From an uncultured Celeribacter sp. (lineage in GTDB: Bacteria; Pseudomonadota; Alphaproteobacteria; Rhodobacterales; Rhodobacteraceae): a DNA stretch of 35,743 bases. The stretch lies in the NCBI GenBank assembly GCA_938008015.1, contig CALLMA010000106.1, forward strand, positions 1 to 35,743, in the 5' to 3' direction. The position numbers and the translations under genes are program-made. The notes under the pieces were generated by a model that was not told where the DNA came from, did no database searches, and saw only the letters and a program-made list of their open reading frames with translations. This document shows, piece by piece, positions 8,298-16,563 of the stretch; the first letter of the stretch is position 1; the number at the start of each line of letters is the position of its first letter.

Positions 8298-9383
8298 ATG
8301 GGACGCATACTAACAATTGAAGATGTTGAATTCGCGATCTTAGGAGGGTCTGTTTACGCTTGCGGTGGCGGAGGTTGGGCTGAGCATGGGCGCATGTTGG
8401 GGACAGCGGCAGTGAATGCGGGTCAGCCTGAACTCGTGACAATGGATGAAGTTGACGATGCGGCATGGATTGCGACAGCGGCAGCGATCGGCGCGCCAGC
8501 TGGGACGACAGAGTGGCAAATGCTCGGTGTGGATTACGTTAAGTCGGTTCAATTGTTGCAAGAGCGCTTAGGGGCGCCGGTTTATGGCTTGATGGTCGGT
8601 CAAAACGGAAAGTCGAGCACATTGAATGCATGGCTTCCTTCAGCGGTTTTAGGCACAAAAGTGATTGATGCTGTTGGCGATTTGCGCGCGCATCCGACGG
8701 GCGATATGGGCTCGATCGGGATGGCGAATTCACCTGAGGCCATGATTCAAACCGCAGTTGGCGGAAATCGCGCGAATAATTCTTATTTGGAGTTGGTTGT
8801 AGAAGGTGCGACGGCAAAGGTGTCTCCAATTTTGAGAACGGCATCTGATATGTCTGGCGGATTTATTGCCTCATGCCGAAACCCATTGCCAGCGAAATAT
8901 GTCCGCGAACATGCGGCTTTGGGGGGCATCTCAAAAGCGCTCTCTCTTGGAGAAGCGATTACCAATGCCAAGGCAAAAGGCGGGGCGGAAGTTATTGATG
9001 CGATCTGCGCTGAAACAGGCGGCACTATTTTAATCACAGGAAAAGTCGGGGCAAAAAATGTTGCTTATACAACAGAAGCTTTCGATATCGGAACAATCAC
9101 GATTGAAGGCAATGGCGGGCAAAGCACAGTCCATGTCATGAATGAATATATGGCCGTAGATAGCTCTGCTGAGGGGCGCATTGCCACATATCCTGATGTG
9201 ATCGCGGTATTAGATGCGCAAGGTCATCCTTTGAGCGTTCATGAGATATACGAAGGTATCGAGGTTTATGTTCTCCATGTCCCAAAATCAAAGATACCGC
9301 TGAGTTCGAGCGTTATAGATCCGGCTGTTTATCCTTCTGTTGAGGCAGCGATGGGGATTGAACTTGCGAAATATGTTCTTTGA
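8298..9383 (+). CDS. DUF917 family protein, probable thiohydantoin desulfurase
   Basis: A 361-residue DUF917-type protein: a glycine-rich N-terminus ('GGSVYACGGGGWAEHGR', residues ~15-31), 'AALGGISKALSLGEAI' in the middle and 'GGQSTVHVMNEYMAV' near the C-terminal domain. The family was long uncharacterised; I recall that Pfam now links it to thiohydantoin desulfurases of ergothioneine-type catabolism. Here it sits between the carbamoyl hydrolase and urocanase-like genes, where the reconstituted pathway needs an enzyme turning thiohydantoin-5-propionate into hydantoin-5-propionate with release of sulfide. AGAGAGGAA at 8281-8289 sets ATG 8298. Family assignment is good; function is inferred from context. 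Confidence 0.75.
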   Translation: MGRILTIEDVEFAILGGSVYACGGGGWAEHGRMLGTAAVNAGQPELVTMDEVDDAAWIATAAAIGAPAGTTEWQMLGVDYVKSVQLLQERLGAPVYGLMVGQNGKSSTLNAWLPSAVLGTKVIDAVGDLRAHPTGDMGSIGMANSPEAMIQTAVGGNRANNSYLELVVEGATAKVSPILRTASDMSGGFIASCRNPLPAKYVREHAALGGISKALSLGEAITNAKAKGGAEVIDAICAETGGTILITGKVGAKNVAYTTEAFDIGTITIEGNGGQSTVHVMNEYMAVDSSAEGRIATYPDVIAVLDAQGHPLSVHEIYEGIEVYVLHVPKSKIPLSSSVIDPAVYPSVEAAMGIELAKYVL

Positions 9384-9405
9384 GTGAATTGAGGAAGACG
9401 GTATT

Positions 9406-11049
9406 ATGACAAAAAAATTTGATGTGACTTCTGGGACTGAGCTTAGGTGTAAAGGCTGGCGCCAAGAGGCTCTTTTGCGCTTGCTCGAAAATGTATTGGC
9501 TGTGGGGGAGGATCCTGAAAACCTCGTTGTTTACGCAGCTCTTGGTAAAGCGGCGCGAGATTGGGCATCACATGATGGGATCGTTCATGCCCTTAAGACG
9601 ATGGAAGAAGATGAGAGCTTGATTGTTCAATCAGGTAAGCCCGTCGGAATCATGAAAACGCATAAAAACGCGCCCCTGTGTATTATGGCAAATTGCAATA
9701 TTATCGGGCAATGGGCGAAGGCCGAAAACTTTTATGAATGGGAAAAGGAAAATCTCATTTGTTGGGGCGGATTAACGGCTGGGGATTGGCAATATATTGG
9801 CTCGCAAGGTGTGATCCAAGGAACGTATGAAATCTTTAGTCGAATTGCTGAGCGTAATTTTAACGGTGATTTGCACGGCCGCTTCATTTTAACGGCAGGT
9901 CTAGGTGGCATGGGCGGTGCGCAGCCGCTTGCAGGTACCATGGCGAATGCGGCGATTTTGGCGATTGAGATTGATCCAGTACGCATTGCAAAGCGTATGG
10001 AAATCGGCTTTTTGCAACATCAGGCCGAAAGCTTAGATGAAGCCTTGGAGATGATCCAATCTGCAGTTGCGAAGAAAGAGGCAATTTCAGTGGGCTTATG
10101 TGCCAATGCGGCGGAGGTCTATCCTGAGATTTTACGCCGTGGCATTATTCCAGATATCGTGACAGATCAAACCTCGGCGCATGATCTTGTGTATGGTTAT
10201 GTGCCTCACACCCGCACCCTTGATGAAGCTCGCTCTTTGCGCGAAGATCATAAAGATATTTTGATGCACGAAAGCCGAGAGAGCATCGTAGAACATGTAA
10301 AAGCGATGGTGGCCTTCCAAAAGCAGGGTGCTGTTGTGTTTGATAATGGAAATTTGATCAGAACACATGCAAAAGAGGGCGGTGTTGAAGATGCCTTTGA
10401 TATTCCTGTATTTACAGAAGCCTTTTTGCGTCCGCTATTTTGCCGCGCGATCGGCCCATATCGCTGGATTGCACTCTCAAATGATCCAAATGATATTGCC
10501 GTCATAGATGAGTTCTTACTTGAGCGCTTCCCAGACAATAAGATTGTCACAAATTGGGTGAAACTCGCACGTGAGCATGTGCCTTTTGAAGGGTTGCCCG
10601 CGCGGATAGCATGGCTAGGCCATGGGGAGCGTACGGAATTGGCATTGGCTGTGAATGAGATGGTGAAAACTGGCAAGTTGAGTGGCCCAATTGCTTTTAC
10701 GCGTGATCATCTCGATGCCGGCGCGATGGCGCATCCGAACATCATGACAGAAAACCTTAAAGATGGATCCGATGCGATTGCTGATTGGCCTTTGCTCAAT
10801 GCGATGATTAGCTGTTCTTCAATGGCAGATCTCGTGGCAATCCATTCGGGCGGTGGTGGTTATGCAGGGTATATGACATCTGCTGGTATCACTGTCGTTG
10901 CAGATGGAACTGATGATGCGGCGCAAAGGATCCAGCATTCGATAACCAACGATACATCTCTGGGCGTTATGCGCTATGCAGATGCGGGATATGATGACGC
11001 GCAAGATGAGGCAAGAAGCAAAAAGATCGGCTGGATCGAAACGCAGTAG
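9406..11049 (+). CDS. Urocanase homologue lacking the catalytic Cys, probable thiourocanate hydratase
   Basis: A 547-residue protein co-linear with urocanate hydratase (HutU): 'VAVGEDPENLVVYAALGKAA', 'VQSGKPVGIMKTH', 'LTAGDWQYIGSQGVIQGTYE', the NAD-binding 'LTAGLGGMGGAQPLAGTMAN', 'VTDQTSAHD' and 'DGTDDAAQRI'. Urocanases carry an active-site Cys in 'GLPARICW'; here residue 402 is Ala ('GLPARIAWLGHG'). The 'HHGGG' motif reads 'HSGGGG'. Thiourocanate hydratases are known as a urocanase branch with altered active sites, and the operon supplies the other four enzymes. It should hydrate thiourocanate to thiohydantoin-5-propionate using tightly bound NAD. GAGGAAG upstream supports ATG 9406. Last gene of the five-gene operon. 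Confidence 0.82.
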   Translation: MTKKFDVTSGTELRCKGWRQEALLRLLENVLAVGEDPENLVVYAALGKAARDWASHDGIVHALKTMEEDESLIVQSGKPVGIMKTHKNAPLCIMANCNIIGQWAKAENFYEWEKENLICWGGLTAGDWQYIGSQGVIQGTYEIFSRIAERNFNGDLHGRFILTAGLGGMGGAQPLAGTMANAAILAIEIDPVRIAKRMEIGFLQHQAESLDEALEMIQSAVAKKEAISVGLCANAAEVYPEILRRGIIPDIVTDQTSAHDLVYGYVPHTRTLDEARSLREDHKDILMHESRESIVEHVKAMVAFQKQGAVVFDNGNLIRTHAKEGGVEDAFDIPVFTEAFLRPLFCRAIGPYRWIALSNDPNDIAVIDEFLLERFPDNKIVTNWVKLAREHVPFEGLPARIAWLGHGERTELALAVNEMVKTGKLSGPIAFTRDHLDAGAMAHPNIMTENLKDGSDAIADWPLLNAMISCSSMADLVAIHSGGGGYAGYMTSAGITVVADGTDDAAQRIQHSITNDTSLGVMRYADAGYDDAQDEARSKKIGWIETQ

Positions 11050-11329
11050 ATATATTTTTGCAACATTTTGTTTCTACTATTGGTTTGGGTTCGCATGATG
11101 CGGGCCCAATCTTTTTTATAGCTTCTATTTTGCGCGAAAGAATGCGGCACTCTTTCAAGGAAAAAAGCGGCCCCTATCTCATAAGGGGATCAGTCATTTT
11201 TAATGGTGAGTACTTAATTTTAATTGAAAATGTTGCGCCGTCGATACAAAACATTCGACAAGTGAAGACTTAACCTATAGTTTTTTAAAATGTTTGTATG
11301 ATTTTATAAGCTTGGGAGGGCGTCGAGTA
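11050..11329 (+). other. Intergenic region after the catabolic operon, with a weak hairpin
   Basis: This 280-base spacer has no convincing gene; the short frame at 11058-11273 has no ribosome binding site or recognisable product. A small inverted repeat (CCCCT 11171-11175, AGGGG 11184-11188) is followed a few bases later by a short T run (11197-11201). It may be a weak terminator of the five-gene operon. The region upstream of 11330 is AT-rich and probably holds a promoter for the binding-protein gene. Confidence 0.35.
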
Positions 11330-12937
11330 ATGAGTGTTTTGAGAAAAATGTTTCTGGGAATTGTAAGTTGCGCTGTAAGTCTCGTGCTCTTTCCCTATGC
11401 GGCGATCTCTGAAGAAAATGTCCTGAGGATTGGCAGTCACTCAAAGGCAGATAATTTAAATCCCGCAAGTGTTGTCGGGACGTGGAATTATGATGTTTTG
11501 GGAAATATTTTAGAAGGTCTTGTGACGAATGAGGCCGATGGTCAACCTGTCATGGGCCAAGCTCAGTCCTATACGCTTTCAGAAGATGGCCGCGTTTATA
11601 CCTTCACTCTCAGAGATGATGCTCTGTGGTCTGATGGCCAGCCTGTTGTGGCGACAGATTTTACACGAGCATGGCAGGCAGCCTTTAGTGTGGAAGGCGG
11701 TAATCCTGCAACGTATCTCATGGCGGGCATAAAAAATGCGCGCGAAGTTTTAGATGGTGAGATGCCAGTTGATGACTTGGGGATTAGGGCGCTCGATGCG
11801 AAGACAGTCGAGATCGAATTAACAGAGCCTCAATCCTATTTTCTTGCGATCTTGTCGCAAATGTCACTCGCGCCTGTGCCCTTCCACGTTATCGATGAAT
11901 TCGATCCGAATGAGGTTTGGACCTCGGGCAAAGATTTGGTCTTTAATGGACCATATCTGATGAACGGTACGACGAGTGATCAGCCCATCGTTCTCACAAA
12001 AAACCCGCACTACCATAGCGCGGATGAGGTATTCTTCGATCGAGTTGAAGTCGTTGGGACAGGTGGGGATGATGGCCAAGTTATAGGGCAATATTTAAGT
12101 GGTTATCTGGATATCCTTCGTCTCTATGCAAGCCGACAAATCTCTTTGGTTGCAAGCAAAGCGCCAGAAGCTTTGTTTGATGAGGGCGATGCCAGCATGG
12201 TCTATGGTGTTTTTAACCCTTCTGTGGAAAAGCTAAGTGACGTCAATATTCGCCATGCCCTCGCCATGACGGCTCACCAGCAGACACTCGCGAATGCAAC
12301 GACAGATAATGTTGTCGAAACAGAAAACTTCATCCCTCCCACTGTTATCGGATACCCTGAAAATGCGCCTGTCGCCTATTGGACTGGATGGTCCTTGCCT
12401 CAACGGCTTGCAGAGGCGCGCAAAATAATGGAAGGCGCAGGATATAGCGCTTCAAATAAATTGCCTGTCATATTGAAAACGACCACGCATGAATCATTGG
12501 TTGGAATGGGCAATGCATTGGCGCGCATTTGGTCTGAAATTCATGTCGATGTGACGGTGGAGAGCAACCCTGCCGGGCAGCATTTCAGCCCACAGCATCT
12601 GACAAGCGGAAACTTTGAAGTCGCTTTGGCGACTTGGGTTGCTGATTACAACGACATCCATAATTTTCTCAATCTTTTGGCAACAGATCGCTATTATAAT
12701 TATGGAAAATGGTCTAATGCAGAATATGATGAGTTAATAAGGCGTTATGAAAAAGAAACCGATCCAATGTTGCGGTCTGAACTGGTTAGAAGAATGTTCA
12801 CTCTGATTAATGAGTATTCACCAGTTTTTCCTGCAGTGGGCCGACTTACGAGTACTGTGGTAAACCCTGAGCTTGATGGCTACGAACAAAATGCGGTGAC
12901 TTTGCATCCCTTCCGATATATTCGTCGAGAGAACTAA
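11330..12937 (+). CDS. Family 5 (Opp/Dpp-type) solute-binding protein without adjacent permeases
   Basis: Start ATG 11330 follows GGGAGGG (11314-11320) at good spacing and gives a Sec signal peptide (basic 'MSVLRKM', then a hydrophobic core, cleavage near residues 27-29). The mature part matches periplasmic binding proteins of the peptide/nickel family: 'SDGQPVVATDFTRAWQAAFS', 'LTEPQSYFLAIL' and a C-terminal lobe containing 'SNAEYDELIRR'. These proteins capture peptides, opines or similar polar solutes. No permease or ATPase gene is adjacent. It lies between the ergothioneine-type catabolic operon and a membrane sensor kinase on the same strand, so it could feed a transporter encoded elsewhere or act as a ligand-presenting partner of the kinase. 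Ligand unknown; ergothioneine is a plausible guess. Confidence 0.83.
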   Translation: MSVLRKMFLGIVSCAVSLVLFPYAAISEENVLRIGSHSKADNLNPASVVGTWNYDVLGNILEGLVTNEADGQPVMGQAQSYTLSEDGRVYTFTLRDDALWSDGQPVVATDFTRAWQAAFSVEGGNPATYLMAGIKNAREVLDGEMPVDDLGIRALDAKTVEIELTEPQSYFLAILSQMSLAPVPFHVIDEFDPNEVWTSGKDLVFNGPYLMNGTTSDQPIVLTKNPHYHSADEVFFDRVEVVGTGGDDGQVIGQYLSGYLDILRLYASRQISLVASKAPEALFDEGDASMVYGVFNPSVEKLSDVNIRHALAMTAHQQTLANATTDNVVETENFIPPTVIGYPENAPVAYWTGWSLPQRLAEARKIMEGAGYSASNKLPVILKTTTHESLVGMGNALARIWSEIHVDVTVESNPAGQHFSPQHLTSGNFEVALATWVADYNDIHNFLNLLATDRYYNYGKWSNAEYDELIRRYEKETDPMLRSELVRRMFTLINEYSPVFPAVGRLTSTVVNPELDGYEQNAVTLHPFRYIRREN

Positions 12938-12953
12938 CAAAAGGCCAAGCAAG

Positions 12954-15182
12954 TTGGATAATGCATCTAATCGTGACATGAGAGTCTCGACAGTTTCCTA
13001 TACGCGAGACTGGGATCGCCTACGGCCATTGGTTTATAGGTTTATCTCATATATTGGGTGTTTATGTGTTTTGCTCAATGTGGTTTATTTTATCTATAAT
13101 GAAGATAAAATATCGAAAGAGGTAAATGTTATTTTCCAAGAGGTTAGCCGCATTTTGGCAAAGCCTCTTGTGCAATTTAATTACGAACAATCCACGACAA
13201 TCGGAGAGCTTATTTCCTCGCGCACAAATGTGAACGGCGTCAAAATCACCGATCAACTTGGCAGCGTTTTCTTTGAGCGAGATCTAAGAAAGACCTCGCG
13301 CTCTATTATGATCAGCGAAGATGTGCTCCATCATTCCCCAACCAGCGGCCTGGCTCTGGCAGGAGGGCTGGAAATCGATTTTGCGGTGCCTTCCTATTTC
13401 ACATATTTATCGGTTGGGCTGACCACTACTTTCCTAGCTGTCTTGTTGGTCTATTGGCCAACGACACTCTTTTTCCAGCATTATATACGCACATCCATGA
13501 TATCGCCGATCACGGCCTTAGAAAATGCGATTTCTCGAACGATTGATACCGATGAACATGTGACGACCAATTTGCGCAGTGACACAATCGTTGGTTCATT
13601 GGCTGAATATTTCGATAAGATGCAAAATCACCTGCGCGCCTCCCGACAACAGCAACACCTCATGCTAGAAAGTCGAAAAGAAACCTTAGAGCAGCTTCGC
13701 GATGCGAATGAAAATCTACAGCTCATTTCCGATGAGCAGCGCCAGCTCTCCATGATGTTGCAATCTACGATGGAGCTGACGGATCAGTCGGTCGCATTTT
13801 ATGACCGCCAGAAAGGAATGACGACATTTCTAGCGCCTTCCACGCCTGAGCCCATTGCAGAATTTTTATCGAATAAAGCGTTTTCCACGCAAGATGCGAT
13901 CGACTTTTTTACACCAATTTCAAACAGCGTCGAAAAAATTGGGCAAACGCAAGGCGCACTCAATTTGCAAGTGACATTTGATAATGATGTGAGCTGGCAG
14001 CTGCGTTCCATTATGAATGAAGGAAATATACAAGTCGTCATCGCCTCGAGTGTGTCTGATTTATATGTCGCTGAGCAAGAGAGGCTGCGTGGTAAAAAGC
14101 TAGAGGCCCTTGGGCGGCTTACAAGCGGAGTGGCTCATGATATTAATAACATTAATGCGATTATTCTGAATTTTGCAGAGACACTTCTTGATGCCGATTT
14201 AGAGGTCGGCAAAGTTCCTGAAACCGCGCAACAAATCATTCTATGTTGTGAGCGAGCGGGGAGTGTCGTTGAGCAGCTTTTGGTTATCGCACGAGAAAAG
14301 CCTGCGCTTAGAACAGTGCAGCCGGTAAAAGATTTGCTCTTATCGTTGAACTCTTTAGTGCCTGCCATTTTGGGGCCGCAAATCAAGTTTTCTGTCGAAT
14401 GCTATTCATCGGCGCTCATCAATGTAAATGTCGGTCTTTTCCACTCGGCAATCATCAACCTTTCCACGAATGCAAAAAATGCGATGCCCGATGGAGGTAC
14501 GCTAAAAATCATAGCCGAAGATACCGAATATAAAGGCACGCAGGGAGTTAAAATTTCCGTCATCGATGATGGCTGCGGCATTCCGGACAGTATTATCGAA
14601 AAACTATTCGATCCCTTTTTTACAACTCTTGGAGATAAGGGGGGCTCGGGGCTGGGGCTGGCGATGGTTTATAGTTTTGCGACGGAATCGGATGGTCAAA
14701 TAGATTGCGTGTCTGAAGTGGATAAAGGCGCAGAGTTTGTTTTAAAATTCCCATCGGCCTCAAATAAAGCTGTCGTTCCTCATTTCAAAAATAAAAGCGA
14801 AGCCCTCTCTAAGCCACAGAAGATGAAAACAGTCTTGGTTTGCGAAGATGAGCAGATGCTGCTGCGCCTTATTACTTTGGCGTTTGAAAAGACGAATTAC
14901 AATATTATTGGGTGTTCGAATTTATCCTCGGCGATGGAAGAGCTGAGCCAATATGAGGATAGTGATTTTATTAACATCTTAACAGATCACCAATTGCCTG
15001 ATGGCACAGGCGTGTCGCTGATTGAAGAAGCGAGTTCACGATTTAAAAGCGTTAAAGCGATCATGATCAGCGGTAACTATATAAAAACGCCGGATTTTGA
15101 CTCTAACGTAGATATGCGCTCTATCCCTAAGCCCTTTAGCATGGCCTCGCTGATATCCTTGGGAGATGACTTTTTCTACTAA
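12954..15182 (+). CDS. Membrane-bound hybrid histidine kinase
   Basis: About 742 residues. Two membrane helices (~28-48 and ~149-172) flank a ~100-residue periplasmic sensor region; a HAMP-like/coiled-coil stretch (~175-265) and a divergent sensor region (~270-370) follow. The kinase core has the H box 'SGVAHDINN' with His395, N box 'NLSTNAKNAMPDGG', G1 'DDGCGIPD', F box 'FDPFFTT' and G2 'GGSGLGLA'. A C-terminal receiver domain has 'VCEDEQ', phospho-acceptor Asp678 in 'LTDHQLPDG', 'MISG' and 'PKPF'. The start is TTG 12954 (AAAAGG upstream) or ATG 12978. No output regulator is adjacent. It lies 16 bases after the binding-protein gene, so the two are likely co-transcribed and functionally linked (inference). 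Confidence 0.87.
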   Translation: MDNASNRDMRVSTVSYTRDWDRLRPLVYRFISYIGCLCVLLNVVYFIYNEDKISKEVNVIFQEVSRILAKPLVQFNYEQSTTIGELISSRTNVNGVKITDQLGSVFFERDLRKTSRSIMISEDVLHHSPTSGLALAGGLEIDFAVPSYFTYLSVGLTTTFLAVLLVYWPTTLFFQHYIRTSMISPITALENAISRTIDTDEHVTTNLRSDTIVGSLAEYFDKMQNHLRASRQQQHLMLESRKETLEQLRDANENLQLISDEQRQLSMMLQSTMELTDQSVAFYDRQKGMTTFLAPSTPEPIAEFLSNKAFSTQDAIDFFTPISNSVEKIGQTQGALNLQVTFDNDVSWQLRSIMNEGNIQVVIASSVSDLYVAEQERLRGKKLEALGRLTSGVAHDINNINAIILNFAETLLDADLEVGKVPETAQQIILCCERAGSVVEQLLVIAREKPALRTVQPVKDLLLSLNSLVPAILGPQIKFSVECYSSALINVNVGLFHSAIINLSTNAKNAMPDGGTLKIIAEDTEYKGTQGVKISVIDDGCGIPDSIIEKLFDPFFTTLGDKGGSGLGLAMVYSFATESDGQIDCVSEVDKGAEFVLKFPSASNKAVVPHFKNKSEALSKPQKMKTVLVCEDEQMLLRLITLAFEKTNYNIIGCSNLSSAMEELSQYEDSDFINILTDHQLPDGTGVSLIEEASSRFKSVKAIMISGNYIKTPDFDSNVDMRSIPKPFSMASLISLGDDFFY

Positions 15183-15203
15183 GAAGTCGGCCCTGTTGGG
15201 GAG

Positions 15204-15232
15204 GCTGTTGTAAGATAATACAAAACAACAGC
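15204..15232. terminator. Inverted repeat after the histidine kinase gene, possible terminator
   Basis: GCTGTTGT (15204-15211) and ACAACAGC (15225-15232) form a perfect 8-bp stem with a 13-base loop, 22 bases after the kinase stop codon. The flanks (GGGGAG upstream, CCTCTCC downstream) can lengthen the stem with a bulge. A pyrimidine-rich stretch follows rather than a clean T run, so it is only a probable terminator. Confidence 0.45.
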
Positions 15233-15410
15233 AGATCCTCTCCTTTCGCCTTCTTGCTTTGGAGTTTGTCCTCTTTTTCTAATTCTCGGGCTTAGCGTTG
15301 CGCGCGCGAGGTAGGTGGAGATCAAGCGTCTCGCCAAGTCTAACCAGAAAAACTGCATGGCCTGTCAGGTTAGCGTGCAATCTCATCAAGAATAATGACG
15401 GCCGTTGAGA

Positions 15411-15446
15411 TTTAGGCACATTGAAATACCCCTCAATGTGCCTAAA
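15411..15446. repeat. Perfect 14-bp inverted repeat between convergent operons
   Basis: TTTAGGCACATTGA (15411-15424) is followed, after the 8-base spacer AATACCCC, by its exact reverse complement TCAATGTGCCTAAA (15433-15446). A bulged A allows three further pairs. Lying between convergent genes it could be a bidirectional transcription stop or an mRNA-end stabiliser, but neither side has a strong T run. A protein-binding palindrome is the alternative. Confidence 0.6.
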
Positions 15447-15501
15447 CTCTAGCATTTGCATTCAAACAACAAAAAACGCGGCGATTAAGCGGTGCGCGCC
15501 T

Positions 15502-16560
15502 TTATCGCACCCTCGCGCCATTCTCTAGAAATACACGCATCCTGTCTGTCGTAAAGCGCGCCGTCACAGTTGGTGCTTCGGCACTGCGTTTGCGTTGCTC
15601 TACCAACAATGGTTCAGCTCCCGCCCCATCAGCATGCACAAACCGCGTTCCTCCAAGCTCTTCGAGCATAATCACGGAGCGCGTTAACGTTTGCGCTTGC
15701 GGGCTTTCTTCATCCATATCTTCGGGTCGAATGCCAACAAATACTTTCTGGCCCTGAGTAAGTTTGGTTGATAATTCCGGCAAATCAATATCAGTTCCAC
15801 ATATCAACCGCGCACCGGAGCCCGTGACGACAGCCGGAATGAAATTCATCCGAGGAGAGCCAAGAAAGCCAGCGACGAACATATTGTCTGGGTCATCATA
15901 TAGCTCCAAAGGGGCACCGGTTTGCTCAATATGCCCATCACGTAATACGACAATTTTATCCGCGAGAGTCATGGCCTCAGTTTGATCGTGTGTCACATAA
16001 ATCATTGTGTTTGAAAGGCGCTTATGGAGCTGTGAAATCTCTGCACGCATCGTCACGCGCAGCTCCGCATCTAAATTGGAAAGCGGCTCATCAAACAAAA
16101 ACACTTTAGGATCACGCACAATCGCGCGGCCAATAGCAACGCGCTGACGTTGGCCGCCAGATAGATTGGCAGGCTTGCGATCAAGGAGTTCTTCAATCTG
16201 CAATATCGATGCGGCCTGTGCAATGCGTTGGTCAATTTCAGCCCGAGAGTGCCCTGTCATCCGCAGACCAAAAGCCATATTTTTGCGCACGTCCATATGG
16301 GGATATAAAGCGTAGGTTTGAAATACCATCGCGACGCCGCGTTCAGCGGGCTCCATCTCATTGACGACTTGACTGTCAATTGCAATTTCACCTCCTGAAA
16401 TTTCTTCAAGCCCTGCGATCATGCGCATCAATGTTGATTTTCCACAGCCCGATGGGCCGACGAAAACGCAAAACTCTCCTTGTTCTATTTCGAGGTTCAC
16501 CCCATGTAGGACTTCAAGATTACCATAAGATTTTCGAACATCTTTAAGCGTGACGAACAT
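15502..16560 (-). CDS. Sugar ABC transporter ATP-binding protein (MalK/UgpC type)
   Basis: A 352-residue carbohydrate-importer ATPase of the CUT1 class. Walker A is 'GPSGCGKST' (~35-43), the Q loop lies in 'MVFQTYALYPHMDVRKN', the signature is 'LSGGQRQRVAIGRA', Walker B is 'VFLFDEPLSNLDA' and the switch His is in 'YVTHDQTEAM'. The C-terminal third is the TOBE/regulatory extension typical of MalK-like subunits ('FVGIRPEDM'). It energises the two permeases encoded immediately upstream in transcription order, with a 3-base gap. Last gene of the seven-gene sugar operon. Confidence 0.93.
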   Translation of the reverse strand: MFVTLKDVRKSYGNLEVLHGVNLEIEQGEFCVFVGPSGCGKSTLMRMIAGLEEISGGEIAIDSQVVNEMEPAERGVAMVFQTYALYPHMDVRKNMAFGLRMTGHSRAEIDQRIAQAASILQIEELLDRKPANLSGGQRQRVAIGRAIVRDPKVFLFDEPLSNLDAELRVTMRAEISQLHKRLSNTMIYVTHDQTEAMTLADKIVVLRDGHIEQTGAPLELYDDPDNMFVAGFLGSPRMNFIPAVVTGSGARLICGTDIDLPELSTKLTQGQKVFVGIRPEDMDEESPQAQTLTRSVIMLEELGGTRFVHADGAGAEPLLVEQRKRSAEAPTVTARFTTDRMRVFLENGARVR

Positions 16561-16563
16561 GGC

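Larger units (their letters stand above)
15183..15501. other. Non-coding gap between convergent genes, with two inverted repeats
   Basis: This 319-base stretch lies between the kinase gene (plus) and the ABC ATPase gene (minus), which converge. It holds two hairpin elements listed separately. On the minus strand a T run at 15471-15476, just past the ATPase stop, could belong to a terminator. The minus-strand frame at 15279-15461 overlaps the palindrome, has no recognisable product and is not called. Confidence 0.5.

Noticed and set aside
4058-11049. Reading the operon as a histidine utilisation (hut) cluster
   Set aside because: The HutH-like protein lacks Ala-Ser-Gly, the HutU-like protein lacks the active-site Cys, and no imidazolonepropionase is present, while hydantoinase, carbamoylase and DUF917 genes are.
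11058-11273. 71-residue plus-strand frame between operons
   Set aside because: No ribosome binding site, no recognisable product, and it spans a probable hairpin.
15279-15461. 60-residue minus-strand frame in the convergent gap
   Set aside because: It overlaps the 14-bp inverted repeat, has no clear start signal and resembles no family.
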